DNA from: Paraescarpia echinospica
Lineage: Eukaryota; Annelida; Polychaeta; Sabellida; Siboglinidae
Assembly (NCBI GenBank): GCA_020002185.1
Contig: CM034538.1
Span: 68,979,683-69,043,682 of the forward strand
Direction: 5' to 3'
DNA: 64,000 bases
Under the pieces are notes generated by a model, which saw nothing but the letters and a program-made list of their open reading frames with translations, did not search any database and was not told the DNA's origin. The position numbers and the translations under genes were made by a program. Shown one piece after another: positions 51,801 through 61,562 of this stretch (the first letter of the stretch is position 1; every line of letters begins with the position of its first letter).

Positions 51801-52657
51801 AGAAAGTTAATTGTTCATATCTTCCATTAGGATATCGACGACGCGTCGTTAGCTATATGCAATGAGCCAGCTCATCGAATTGACATGCGACTCTGTGATA
51901 CTCAAGACGACGTCCAAAGAGTTCGATCTGTCGCATGCATTTGCCGACGGAACTGTACCCTCGTCTGATCAAACATGCCAAGCGCACATTGCCATCTGTT
52001 TGGCACAGCTTACCACAACAGGATTCGATTGAGAGTGCGGTGGTGTGAGTGCCGCTACCGCGTCCCACGTGTCCCGCAACAACCTAATTTAATTCATGTC
52101 CCACGCAAATATCCTACTGCAGTGCATCATAAGCTATAGGTATTGAAAATTAGCGTATCTTTGTTGTTTATCAATTGACATCCTTTGACTGCACAATTGT
52201 GTGAAACAAACCATACGACACTTCTTTGGTTTCCATGTTTTTTTTATTACGAAATGGTGCATCAAATGACGAAAAAAGCACCGTAGGCAATCAACCAATA
52301 ATTTAATAATAATAATATCGGAATTTATATATCGCCCGAATCCACTTAACGCTTTACAAAATGCAGCATAAATTAAATAAAACTATAAAATATAGAATAT
52401 TAAAAAACAGTGTAAAAGAATTGATTTAAACATAACAAATGAATAAATACATAGAAATTACAGTCCGCAGCACAGTACACGAGAATTTACTTCTCCGTTG
52501 ATCTTAAGGTATGAGTAGGTTGATGTTTCTGCACAATGTCACTCACGTATGGCATGTGCCAACCCGTTGAGCAGTTTATACGTACACGTGTTGACCTTAA
52601 AGCTGAGCCGGTATTTCACTGGCAGCTAATGTAGTTCGCTCTTGCTTGTCCTGGTCA

Positions 52658-53784
52658 TTAGGCGAGCAGCACAGTTTTGTATACCTGGGGCAAACCTTGG
52701 CGAGATGTTACCAGTGCCTGGACTGGAATCTTACAGGAATCACTTGTGATGTATTGTCTGACTTTGCCAATATTTCGGATGTGGTAGAAACAGGACTTGG
52801 AGATCGCATTTACCTGTTTCTCCATTCTCAAGCCGCTGTCCATAATAACTCCACGATTTCTCACGGATTGCACAGCGTGTCATAGTCTTCCCCCGATCAC
52901 GAGGGACAATACTTTCACCTGATGAATTCGGTGTTTGGACGAAAACACAATGATTTCGCTTTTTTCTTGGTTAAATTGTAACATGTTTCTATTCATCCAC
53001 CCGCCAACATCCGCCACACAGGCTTCAATGGCTAACCTTTCACTGGTCCATTTCTCGTCAGGCGTGATGGATAAATATAGTTGTGTGTCGTCTGCATAAC
53101 AGTGGTAACGAGGATGATCTTTATTCACTATATCTCCAACTGGTTTAGTATATATGCAGTACAGTTTCGGTCCCAACACAGATCTTCGTGGCACGCAGCA
53201 ACATATATATGTGCCTTAAACGAAGTTGTTTCTCCATTGTCAAGCCGCTGTCCATAATAACTCCAGGATTTCTCACGGATTGCGCAGCGTGTAGTAGTCT
53301 GACCCCGATCATGAGGGACAAGTCGTTCACCTGATGCTTTTTTCTTGGTTAAATTTTAACATGTTTCAAATAATTCTACAGTTACCAACAAAGATCCTTG
53401 TGGCACGCCGCAACATAGATGTGCCTAAAACGAAGAGAGGCCGACCGAGACACATTGTGTTCTGCCGCTAGTGTAGGATCTCATCCAATCCAGGGCTTCT
53501 GCAGTCACGCCAAATGAGTGTTGAAAACGCTTTAGCATGATGCCATGGTCGATGACGTCAAACGCACTGGACAGATCCAGCATGACCAAGACGACTACAC
53601 GTTTTTGATCAAGAGCTTCTGCGATGTCGTTCTGGACTTTCACTATAGCTGTCTCGGTTGAGTAATTATTGCGGTACGCCGACTGGTGAATATCGTGTAG
53701 ATTGTTTATGTCCAGGTGATCTTTCAAACGGTGTTCCACGCACAGCCAGATGTTCGCCGGAAGGGTTACCCTTTGTGTCACCAA
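52658..53784 (-). pseudogene. LINE reverse transcriptase with internal duplication
   Basis: The block 53784-53425 carries QSAYRNNYSTETAIVKVQND, VLVMLDLSSAFDVIDH and WMRSYTSGRTQCVSV. The block 53194-52880 carries SVLGPKLYCIYTKPVGDIV, the catalytic YADDTQLY (YADD at 53087-53098) and NMLQFNQEKSEIIVFSS. The block 52873-52658 carries VRNRGVIMDSGLRMEKQVNA. The fragment 53330-53220 repeats the RNPGVIMDSGLTMEKQ part, so a piece of the 3' region lies inside the domain. The catalytic DD is intact but the frames are broken. Confidence 0.85.
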
Positions 53785-54210
53785 GGCATGGCTCAGAAAC
53801 TATTGGCATCCCGATCAACAAGGTACTAATGTCCCGGGTGATGACAACGTCCAAGGTATGGCCCATCTTGTGTGTGGGTCCCACCACGTGTTGTATCAAT
53901 CCATGAGCTTCCAACGTGCCATTCAAGCGCACCGCATCTGCATCGTTAATGTTGAAAAATGTTGGAAATTAAGGTCATCTGTTATGATTACATCGTTGGT
54001 TATAACAGCAAGACGGTCCAAGTACAAACTCCACTCGTCACAAAACACATTGTTCTGAAAACCGTATCGTTTAGAGGGAGGCGGACGGTAAACGATGACT
54101 CCATATGTTCGAAATGTGTCTAAGCCTAAAGCAAGCTTTGCAGCCGCTTCGTCAACTTGCTTGGTCCTGTTGCCGTATCGCACGTATTGTAGAACTTGTA
54201 TAGTCCACAA
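53666..54210 (-). pseudogene. LINE endonuclease domain fragment
   Basis: The upstream frame (54210-53923) has VIVYRPPPSKRYGFQNNVF, FCDEWSLYLDRLAV and DVIITDDLNFQHF. The next frame (53932-53666) has LEAHGLIQHVVGPTHKMGHT and LDVVITRD. Y-R-P-P, ExxxxL, I-I-x-D-D-L/F-N and GLxQHVxGPTHKxGHTLDLVIT are the classic second half of the APE endonuclease of CR1/L2-like elements. The last segment is out of frame with what precedes it. Confidence 0.8.
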
Positions 54211-54239
54211 GTCGAAGTCGTCGTGGCCGTTTACTGCAA

Positions 54240-54625
54240 CAACAATACATCATATGTAGTTGCAAGATCTCCTCGTTTTTCTGTACCACTTTTGAAGTCT
54301 TTGCATTTGATTCCTGTACGATATCGTGTAATATTTAAGATATGTATCATTACATTCCAGGCGCTGTCCAGTAAGCAACCATCTTATTTGCATTCACTGT
54401 TTATTCCTGTAAGAAAACCTATTCAGCTTCGATCATCTAGTTCTGACCTACTTTTTGTTCCTAGAGTCAACACTAACATTGGAACTAGAGCGTTTTCTAT
54501 TGCTGCACCAACTCTGTGAAATATGCTCCCTCTTAGTGTTAGATCAGTTGAAAATATTACAAAATGTTGTCGTCATTTAAAAACTTATCTTTACAACCTT
54601 GCTTATCCGCTATAGCTCCCTAGCG
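54240..54625 (+). pseudogene. LINE C-terminal fragment, plus strand
   Basis: The frame reads KSLHLIPVRYRVIFKICIIT, FQALSSKQPSYL, LRSSSSDLLFVPRVN, GTRAFSIAAPTL, then TGA where the family has tryptophan, and NMLPLSVRSVENIT, LKTYLYNLAY. This is the C-terminal region after the reverse transcriptase in L2/Rex-type LINEs (LHWLPVRYRIxFK, LRSSxS, RAFSxAAPxLWNxLP). It is opposite in orientation to the LINE at 52.3-54.2 kb, so it is a separate insertion. The single W-to-stop change is notable. Confidence 0.8.
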
Positions 54626-54984
54626 CCTTAACCCATATGTTGACAACTGGAATACTGCTTATGGATTTTGAGATTGACCAATCCTTTTGTTTTGGTGCGC
54701 CTCTGAGCTTGGTTTCCAATTATTTAGGTGCAATAGAAGTTATTTTATTATTATATGTACTGCCGCGGAACTATTTCGAATTCGAACGCCTCTGGTTGTC
54801 AAGTGGGGGGAAATGACGTCATCACCAGTTGTTGATACGCTAATCCGTAGCTACGCAGTGTGCAACTTCCTGTGATTGTCGCGCCAGTATAAGCATGCGC
54901 CAATTCTATGTTGCAGATTTACGACAAACGTCAATCCTTGCGTGCCATGGGACGCCGGTTGCGAATTACAATAACTGACATAGG

Positions 54985-55140
54985 CGGATCCAGGGGAGGC
55001 TTGGGGGCACGTGCCCCCTACTCTCTTGGTCTTGCTATACCTGCGCTAGAGTGAGGTGCCCCATATATCTTTGGAATGTGCCCCCGTTATGTGCCCCCTA
55101 TACTTTGGAATGTGGCCCCGCTTAGGTTACTCTCAAGGGG
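54985..55140. repeat. Interspersed-repeat-like block with GC palindrome
   Basis: GGCGGATCCAGGGGAGGCTT leads into the perfect 16-bp palindrome GGGGGCACGTGCCCCC, then three TGCCCC(C/A) phrases spaced by TTTGGAATGTG. It resembles the end of a repeated DNA element. I cannot classify it. Confidence 0.4.
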
Positions 55141-55570
55141 GTGCAATTGGAGGTTTTTGGTGAGCTTCCGAAATTGTGAATAAATGTTCAACAGCATCCC
55201 CCCATCGTATTCCGATGTCATGATCCGACAGCGTGGTGTTGAAGCTATGGAGAAAAATTCTTCAATAATACCAACCGCGCTAGCTCTTCCATTGTCAAGA
55301 TCCGACAGCGCGACGGCGGAGTGGCGACATCGCGATAACCCGACAGTGGAGTCATGCTGAAGCCCCGGCTCAGCCTATTCAATATGAATTTGGTTCAGTG
55401 GAGGTTATATTTCGATCCTCAAGGGGGTACAATTGGAAGTTCCCCTAGATTACTCTCCCCACGGTCCCGAAGCGCCGATGAAAAAGCCAAGGACCACAGC
55501 TCCCGGGGGCTCACTGAAGTGAGAAAAAATTCCTTGACTCCGACCGCCTCAGTCAAGTTAGAATAAATTA
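55130..55570. repeat. Diverged direct duplication, ~285 bp apart
   Basis: CTCAAGGGGGTGCAATTGGA (55133) pairs with CTCAAGGGGGTACAATTGGA (about 55418). GGAGAAAAATTCTTCAATAA (55251) pairs with a GAGAAAAAATTCCTTGACTC block (about 55523). GATCCGACAGCG also occurs at 55220 and 55300. No gene from 54626 to 55893. Confidence 0.55.
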
Positions 55571-55893
55571 ATTCCAGGGTAATCAGGTTAGAACAACTTT
55601 TATTCCAGGGCCCAGAGCTCCTTGTCTTTCGGTGGGGGGCTCACAATTTAAACTTTTCCCAAGGCTCCAATACATCTTAATCCGCCTCAGAGTCCGCGGA
55701 TATAATGTTTCGTCTTTTGCGCCAATTGTTAAACTTGCGTAATGTGTGAAACAAGTTTATAATGGTGTTCAGGAAAGTTACATAGATGTGGGATGTTGAT
55801 TCACTGGAAATCTATATTTAAAATATGGATGATCTCCGAATGCAACTTGAAACGCAAGGACACTACAAAACCAGGCGGATTTTATTGTAGACT

Positions 55894-56360
55894 ATGTCTA
55901 CACGAATAGCTATAGCAACGCAGGCACTAAATAATCTGACAAATGTATGGAAAGGCCAAAACATACCAATAAAGATAAGAATTTTAAAAACTTGCATTTT
56001 TCCAACAGGTCTATACGGGAGCGAAACGTGGACACTGAACAAAGAAGACATGAGAAGAATGCACGCGTTTGAGATAAAATGTTACAGAAAAGTCTTAAGA
56101 GTGCCATGGATAACAACAACCAAAGCAGATATCCTTAATAGATCAAGAACTGCCAACTAGTGAATAGAATAAAAGGACTAAAACTGAGTAGTTTTGGCCA
56201 CATCAAAAGACACAATTCCTTAGAGAAAACAATACTAGAAGGCAAAGTGGAGGGAAAAAGAGGAAGGGGAAGACCAAGGAGAAGATGGGAGCAGGACATC
56301 GGCGACTGGTTAGTAAACGACGTCGTGAGAGCAGGGAGACGAACGGCAGACAGAGCAACG
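55894..56360 (+). pseudogene. RTE-type LINE C-terminal fragment
   Basis: The first frame (55894-56157) reads NIPIKIRILKTCIFPTGLYG, SETWTLNKEDMRRMHAFEIK and CYRKVLRVPW. The second (from 56160) reads NRIKGLKLSSFGHIKRHNSL and GKRGRGRPRRRWEQDIGDWL. The signatures YGSETWTL, AFExxCYRxxLRVxW, xxGHIxRxxxL and GxRxRGRPxxRWxxDI are the conserved C terminus of RTE-like and related LINEs. A stop and shift at 56157-56160 breaks it. A CCTTCCTTCCTTCCTTC microsatellite at 56394-56411 may be its tail. Confidence 0.82.
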
Positions 56361-56412
56361 AATCATGGTGTAAAGTTGTTGTCCCCTCCGTTTTCCTTCC
56401 TTCCTTCCTTCA

Positions 56413-57380
56413 GTTGGGCGGTATGCAAATGGCTTAAGAAGACCGGAGTCTTACCTCGGGTATGTCGCTCGCCAAGCCGTGTGCATCATCGTTCTGTGGT
56501 GATGCATTGTCCCCTCACGGCTAAGGGTGTATTTGTTTGTCAATGAAATTGAACAAACAAGCGTTCCAGGTTCGTCACGAATATATATGTTTTATTCATC
56601 AGTAGAAACTTCAGACACGATGTCCGTACAACGTTTACACATTCATGTGCGCCGACAGTCCAACTCAATTTTACATTTAAAGTGTCCGTGGTTTTTGAAG
56701 ATCGATAGATAAAGCAATGTATAAACCACCGTGGTTTATATTTGCCGAAATTTTGAGAAATCTAAACTGTGGGAAACATTTTCCTAGTTTCCCCGTGGAG
56801 AGCGTCAACCGTCCCTCCTTATGTGTGTCAATTTCCGCCCTCCGCGTAATTCCAAAAATAGTTCCCTTTTAAACATACTGGCTTGGCCGCAAGCCATATC
56901 CGGGAATTGTATTTAAACCGCAAGGGATCGAAACGCATAGTATGAAATTTGTAGAATTATGGCTCTACGCATGCGTGTTTTATGTCGTCATACTATGGGA
57001 TGAGGGTGCTCACTCACGTGAGGGGGTCTGCATTTATTTGCATAATTTCATCTTTCCGGTTCGATCTTAAAACCATGACATGGTCACGAAGTGAATCTAA
57101 GGTCAGGCCAATATATGTACCAAATTCCAGTCATGACTCTTAACTGTCAACTACATTCTGTTCCGGTAGACACCAAGAACTACGCCTACAGACGCGAAAA
57201 TAAAAAAATCGTTCAAACATTGTTGCTTTAGAAACGCGCCCACAGTGACGGCGATCATATGCTTGCCTTGTGTCGCATTCTTTTATATAATGCTTTTATA
57301 TAATGCGAATCTGGATTTTCTGTTCTAGTCTTTCTCTAATAACTAATAATAATTGTAATTAACTAAATTAGCCACTGCAG
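56413..57380. other. No supported gene
   Basis: Contains a palindrome AAACCACCGTGGTTT near 56724, paired CATAGTATG / CATACTATG motifs around 56936 and 56990, and a TTTTATATAATGC duplication at 57281-57306. None is enough for a feature call. Confidence 0.4.
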
Positions 57381-57529
57381 GTCTGTTACAATGGAATCAT
57401 CTGGGCAGCTACGTCTCGCAGAGATATGCTGAACTGAAGAAGAATGTATACACGAAGAACGACATCGATAATTTTCATACTTTGCTTAACCGCGACTTCG
57501 CTAACAGAAACGTAGATTATGCTAAGTAG
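57381..57529 (+). CDS. Putative terminal exon, unknown gene
   Basis: After an acceptor-like GCCACTGCAG (57371-57380) a frame of about 48 codons runs to TAG at 57527-57529. It reads LLQWNHLGSYVSQRYAELKK, then NVYTKNDIDNFHTLLNRDFA and NVDYAK. The amino-acid composition is protein-like and there is no repeat. No donor, start or polyadenylation context supports it strongly, and I recognise no family. It lies 2 kb before the cassette at 59-64 kb and could belong to a decayed relative. Confidence 0.3.
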
Positions 57530-57904
57530 CCTGGTGGTCAAGTGTGATCGTCTACAAACTGTCATATCGATGCATCCCTTGCAGAACGCATCGTATCAAC
57601 GGAACTTATAAATAAAGGTTTTTCCATATAAACTTTTAAGATATATTTTTCATTCTCATGCCATTGAAATTAATTAGTTGATTCATATTGCCTACATGAA
57701 GGGGTCTACGGGTGTCAGAACTTTACGAATACTGGGGGGAGGCGCCTGAGGCACACCAAAACCGCAAATTGACAGGCCTATTGCGCTATTGGGGTGGGGG
57801 TAGTGTCAGAGATTTTTCGCGGTGCCGATGGGGTAGTTTTTGGAGAGTTAATTGTTGCGGTGTTGTGTCGTTTCTCATTCTTGGCGATTTCCTAGATAGC
57901 ATTT

Positions 57905-58110
57905 CCAACTCGGGCCATTATTGGCCCAATGTGTGTTACTATATTTGGCCAATGTTGGCAGCCAACATTGGGGTAAGATCGGGCCAATGTTGGTCCAACA
58001 ATGGCAGTTCCGATGCTTGGCCTAGCACTGGCTTAACAACATTGGCCCATGGTTGGCATTCCAAGCTATAAGCTGTCATTCTCTGCCAACCTTGGCCCAA
58101 GACGGAAATT
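57905..58110. repeat. Palindromic TTGGCC/AACATTGG degenerate repeat
   Basis: GGGCCATTATTGGCCCAATG, TTGGCCAATGTTGGCAGCCA and further TTGGCCC, CCAACATTGG phrases recur about every 15-20 bp in both orientations, so the region can fold into many small hairpins. The ORFs across it are artefacts. Confidence 0.85.
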
Positions 58111-58197
58111 TGTTATGGTATCTGGGGTGTGAATGTTGTGAACCTCCAACACCGGCGATATCACTGTGGGTTATCCAGCGTCTTTCTTCTTTGCAGT

Positions 58198-58359
58198 ATG
58201 GAGAAACTTAATTGCATCCAGAACTCGGATTCACCACTACCACCCAGCATTGATATAATCACCGGCCTGAAAGGATACACGGTGGAACATCAACCGCTGA
58301 ATTTCCAAAGTCTTCTTTACGACGCCACCCAGCTGCCCGATAAAAAGTGTGACTGCTGA
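58198..58359 (+). CDS. Putative small terminal exon ending KKCDC
   Basis: A T-rich acceptor (CGTCTTTCTTCTTTGCAG, ending about 58196) is followed at once by TATGG and an open frame MEKLNCIQNSDSPLPPSIDI, ITGLKGYTVEHQPLNF, then QSLLYDATQLPDKKCDC and TGA at 58357-58359. The acceptor is the best of any orphan exon here. The longer ORF from 58129 includes the acceptor and is probably not real. Function unknown; the C-terminal CDC is the only striking motif. Confidence 0.4.
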   Translation: MEKLNCIQNSDSPLPPSIDIITGLKGYTVEHQPLNFQSLLYDATQLPDKKCDC

Positions 58360-58834
58360 TCCCGGACAACCGGCTCGGAAGGTAGGACCGTGTCTTTGTA
58401 ATTGTGTTGGCGTCCGTACTTCTGTTTATATTCAGTTGATAACTGAACATTGATACGATTCTAACCATGTTTTATTTGTCACAATATTTTCCTATTCGTT
58501 GTTAATACAATTAACAATTAGTTGTGTGTTTCGCCCTACGTATCGTTAGTTCCGTCTGTCAAGTGTTCTCCATAAGCATTGCGCCTAGACCTATACGTCT
58601 GCGTAAATATACGTTTAGAAAGGTTTTGTCCAATTACAATGCGATCACATCTAAGAAATAAATAACACCTTTGTCCCAAGAACAGTGACGCAACTCGTCG
58701 GCAAAATATATTGTACTAGCAATAACGCCTACAGATACTTCACTAAAAACACAACGTTAGCTCAAACGACATAAATTCGAAAGACACCATATGCCTATTT
58801 GTCTCACACGCACGCATGCACGTAGGCATGCACG

Positions 58835-58835
<1 letters not shown>

Positions 58836-58879
<44 letters not shown>

Positions 58880-58915
58880 ACACACACACACACTCATACA
58901 CATACACACACGCAC
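58836..58915. repeat. CA microsatellite
   Basis: About 40 CA dinucleotides with scattered T interruptions. It is flanked by GCATGCACGCACGCA on the left. Confidence 0.95.
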
Positions 58916-58937
58916 ATATACCAAACACATACATACA

Positions 58938-59045
58938 CGCACCACGCACCACGCACCACGCACCACGCACCACGCACCACGCACCACGCACCACGCACCA
59001 AGCACCACGCACCACGCACCACGCACCACTCACCACGCACCACGT
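58938..59045. repeat. 7-bp array CACCACG, about 15 copies
   Basis: Near-perfect tandem GCACCAC heptamers with two single-base changes (AAGCACC, ACTCACC). It immediately follows the CA tract. As 7 is coprime to 3, all frames are open, giving spurious RTTHHAP-type ORFs. Confidence 0.95.
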
Positions 59046-59084
59046 ACGCACAGGTCATTTTGAGAAACGTTTGTAAGGCAAAAC

Positions 59085-59181
59085 AAATAAATCTTAACAC
59101 CAAACTGAGGATATATAACTCCAATCTCAAGTCAGTATTACTTTATGGCTCGGAGACACGGTGAATTACACAGAACATACT
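59085..59181 (+). pseudogene. LINE C-terminal scrap
   Basis: The frame reads NTKLRIYNSNLKSVLLYGSE, TR, then a TGA where tryptophan is expected, and ITQNIL. The phrase RIxNSNxKSVLLYGSETW is a well known C-terminal motif of CR1/L1-like invertebrate LINE proteins. Only about 30 codons remain. Confidence 0.7.
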
Positions 59182-59284
59182 AAAACACAACGTTAGCTAA
59201 AACGACATCAATTCGAAAGACACCATATGCCTATTTGTCTCACACGCACGCATGCACGTAGGCATGCACGCAAGTAGATAGGAG

Positions 59285-59425
59285 GTACTGTTCGACCTCA
59301 AACTCCTACTTATAAAAAATAATTTAATGACCACTAAACGTTTTCGAGCATCTACTTATAAAAAAAGATCAAAGGCTTTTTTTGACACTAATTAGTTTCG
59401 GAAACCTACTTATAAAAAACACGAT
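59285..59425. repeat. Three CTACTTATAAAAAA direct repeats
   Basis: The 14-mer appears at about 59305, 59350 and 59406, each time followed by a different AT-rich spacer. The TTATAAAAA core is TATA-like and also occurs in the tandem array at the right edge of the window. Confidence 0.65.
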
Positions 59426-59517
59426 TGATGAGCGATGTAATTTGATACTAATTGGATGATTGATTACCCCTACACTAGAGATGCCACCTAGCGGTGAGTA
59501 CAGAGAGTATTTTAGTC

Positions 59518-59785
59518 CTAGCGATCAACGTCGTACCTAGAGCGTGCTGACGTAAGCAATAATGCGTTTATCGCGCTAACCACGCTAAACCATTGTATAA
59601 ACCACGCTAAAACCAATGTATAAACGTCGATTATCCAACGTTTAGTTTCGTACTTTTAGCGTCCTAGCGATCAACGTCGTACCTAGTGCGTGCTGACGTA
59701 AGCAATAATGCGTTTATCGCGCTAATATAACCACGCTAAAAACCATTGTATAAACCACGCTAAAACCATTGTATAAACGTCGAAC
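59518..59785. repeat. ~145-bp tandem duplication
   Basis: CCTAGCGATCAACGTCGTAC and the following GCGTGCTGACGTAAGCAATA, TGCGTTTATCGCGCTAA and two ACCACGCTAAAACCA/TTGTATAAAC blocks occur at 59518-59630 and again at 59662-59780. There are few differences, so the duplication is young. Downstream, 59786-60096 has a CTGCTGCTGCAGC / GCCGCCGCCGGC stretch but no gene I can support. Confidence 0.9.
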
Positions 59786-60096
59786 CCCGTTATGAATGGC
59801 GTACTGTACCCTATGTTGACAGCAAGAGCGACGACGACCGCTGCTGCTGCAGCGATAAGGCGCCGCCGCCGGCTGCTGCTCTAGTAAACTTTGACCCCTG
59901 GATGACAGCATAGCTGGCTAACGGTAAACAACGTTGTTCTGGTGGAAGGATTAAAACGAAACCAATGCGTTTAAATACATCTAGTCGTGGGATTACAATG
60001 ACAATCAAATGTATAAATACACTAACGTTCAGTAGGGTGTTTATGCATTGGAAACAGACTCGTGAAAACGTGAGTAGTGACTGAAATATGTTATTC

Positions 60097-60472
60097 TTAA
60101 TCATGATAGGCGGCGAGCGTTCGGCCGCGGCCAACGGGTTGCCTGCTGCTCTGATAGGCGAGCATTCGGCCGCGGCCAACGGGTTGCCTGCTGCTCTCCG
60201 GCGGGGAACCGAAACCTTCCCGACGATACAGTTCGGGAGGCGTGATCGTTCTCCATAGTCCATTGGCCTGCTTTACGAGAAATACCCGTGCCAGATCGGG
60301 GATGATGTCATCGTCGTCAGAGCTGTCAGGCGTGACGTCGCGCGTAGGAGGTGGCGACGTGTGGATGTATGGAGCGACCGCACATGTTGCCTGGGTCGAC
60401 GTCGTCGATACGTCGGGCAGTTGGATCGGCCTATATGTCGTCGATATGCTGCTTGTAGGCAGTTGGATCGGT
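60097..60472 (-). CDS. Putative terminal exon, acidic Ser/Asp motif, unknown
   Basis: On minus, an acceptor GGTTTTATTTCATAG precedes 60472, and an open frame of 125 codons ends at TAA 60097-60099. It holds RPIQLP twice near the start, then PPPTRDVTPDSSDDDDIIPD, LARVFLVKQANGLWRTITPP and a C-terminal SSRQPVGRGR repeated twice. The acidic SSDDDD run after a proline-rich stretch could be a phosphorylation or interaction site; this is inference. The C-terminal duplication mirrors a 50-bp DNA duplication (60110-60200). Upstream on minus, ATG at 60896 followed by GCCACGTCCACAACACCA and a donor C/GTTAAG could be a 22-bp first exon, but its phase does not fit directly, so an intermediate exon would be needed. 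I recognise no family. Confidence 0.5.
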
Positions 60473-60599
60473 CTATGAAATAAAACCACAATAAACAAAG
60501 GACCATTTAAACGATGAAATAAAATGAAACGGTAAAATTGTTTAAACGATGAATGAGACATTAAACGGTAAAATATAGTAAAAATAAAATGAGAGATAT

Positions 60600-60870
60600 G
60601 CACGCACTTATAAATAAAATTCATGCATGTTTAAACGGTAAAATACATGCAATTTAATGCGTACTTAAAACAACTGTAGTAAAAACGTGCATGCATTGTT
60701 TAAATAAAATGCATGCATGTTTAAACGGTATGTTACAACAACTGTAGTAAAAACGTGCATTTAAATAAAATGCATGCATGTTTAAAATAAAATACATACT
60801 ATTTATGTTGCGTACTACTGTAGTAAGCACTTACAGATGTTTAAATAAAATGCATGCTGCTTAAATGTCT
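60600..60870. repeat. AT-rich ~80-bp repeats, TTTAAATAAAATGCATGC
   Basis: ATAAAATGCATGCATGTTTA occurs at about 60706 and 60766, with partial copies near 60615 and 60847. CAACTGTAGTAAAAACGTGC occurs near 60670 and 60734. The region would be intron or upstream sequence of the minus-strand exon at 60097-60472. Confidence 0.8.
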
Positions 60871-61017
60871 TAACGTGGTGTTGTGGACGTGGCCATGTTA
60901 GATGGAGCGATGTGGAGGCGTCGTGCGCGCGTGTTTGTAAAAGTGTGTATGAAATGTGCGCGTCGTCAAACAGCGGCGGCGGCGGCGCATGACACTACGG
61001 CTTATCTTGATTGACAT

Positions 61018-61475
61018 GTGAACGGAGAACAAAGGATTTTTACAAACGATAAACGAAACGTTAAAAGCAAGAAATTAAACGTTATATACGATCACTACGG
61101 GGTCAGGAAACACGAGATGGATAGATATTAGAGAAATTCGCTGTAAAAGTCACATTTGACAATGGATGCACTGACGTGAACGCTAACTTTTTTCCTAAAA
61201 CAAATTCCTCGGTAGACTAGGCGGAATGCGTTAAGCGCACATGTGTGACATCTGTTGCGCGTGACTTAACGAGATTGGAATGAGAACGGAGAACAATGGA
61301 TTTTTACAAACAATAAATGAAACGTTAAAAGCACAAAATTAAACGTTGTATACGATCACTGTGGAGTCAGGAAACGGGAGATGTATCGATATTAGAGAAA
61401 TTCGATGTAAAGAGAGATTTAACGGCGAATGTACTGACGTGACCGGAAACTTTTTTCTGAAAACAAAATGTCTGA
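61018..61475. repeat. ~262-bp tandem duplication upstream of the RPA-like gene
   Basis: AACGGAGAACAA(A/T)GGATTTTTAC, AACGTTAAAAGCA, ATACGATCACT, GATATTAGAGAAATTCG and ACTGACGTGA blocks appear in the same order at 61022-61195 and 61284-61465. The second copy ends about 90 bp before the TATA box. The arrangement suits a duplicated upstream control region; that role is inferred. Confidence 0.88.
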
Positions 61476-61555
61476 AATGTTCGAGGCACTCACGCTGATA
61501 ATTGAGTAAGATGACGTATTAGCGTGAAGTGCGCATGCGTGTTATTTGGAAAAGG

Positions 61556-61562
61556 TATAAAA
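61556..61562 (+). promoter_or_regulatory. TATA box of the RPA-like gene
   Basis: GGTATAAAATGG at 61554-61565 is a consensus TATA element. Initiation about 30 bp downstream would fall near 61590, leaving a leader of about 70 nt to the ATG at 61659. Confidence 0.6.

Larger units (their letters stand above)
52296..54210 (-). mobile_element. Decayed LINE with 3' trinucleotide tail
   Basis: Minus-strand order: endonuclease (54210-53666), reverse transcriptase (53784-52658), 3' UTR (52650-52320) with GCGTTAAGTGGATTCGGGCG and ending in an ATT-type tandem tail (52296-52312, read on plus as TAATAATAATAA). The tail is typical of CR1/L2-related elements. A tandem duplication within the reverse transcriptase adds length. 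Many frameshifts are present. Confidence 0.75.
58744..59275. repeat. ~95-bp direct repeat bracketing a LINE scrap and microsatellites
   Basis: AAACACAACGTTAGCTCAAA (58746) through GCATGCACGTAGGCATGCAC (58812) recurs with three differences at 59182-59270. The copies are about 435 bp apart. Between them lie a CA microsatellite, a heptamer array and a LINE fragment. Each copy contains the palindrome-rich GCATGCACGTAGGCATGC. Confidence 0.88.

Noticed and set aside
53658..54058. Plus-strand ORFs
   Set aside because: Antisense to the LINE endonuclease and reverse transcriptase blocks.
57712..58071. 119-codon plus ORF
   Set aside because: Half of it lies in the TTGGCC palindromic repeat; the rest has no domain or splice support.
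58743..59130. Cys/Val-rich (minus) and Thr/His-rich (plus) ORFs
   Set aside because: Translations of the CA tract and the CACCACG array.
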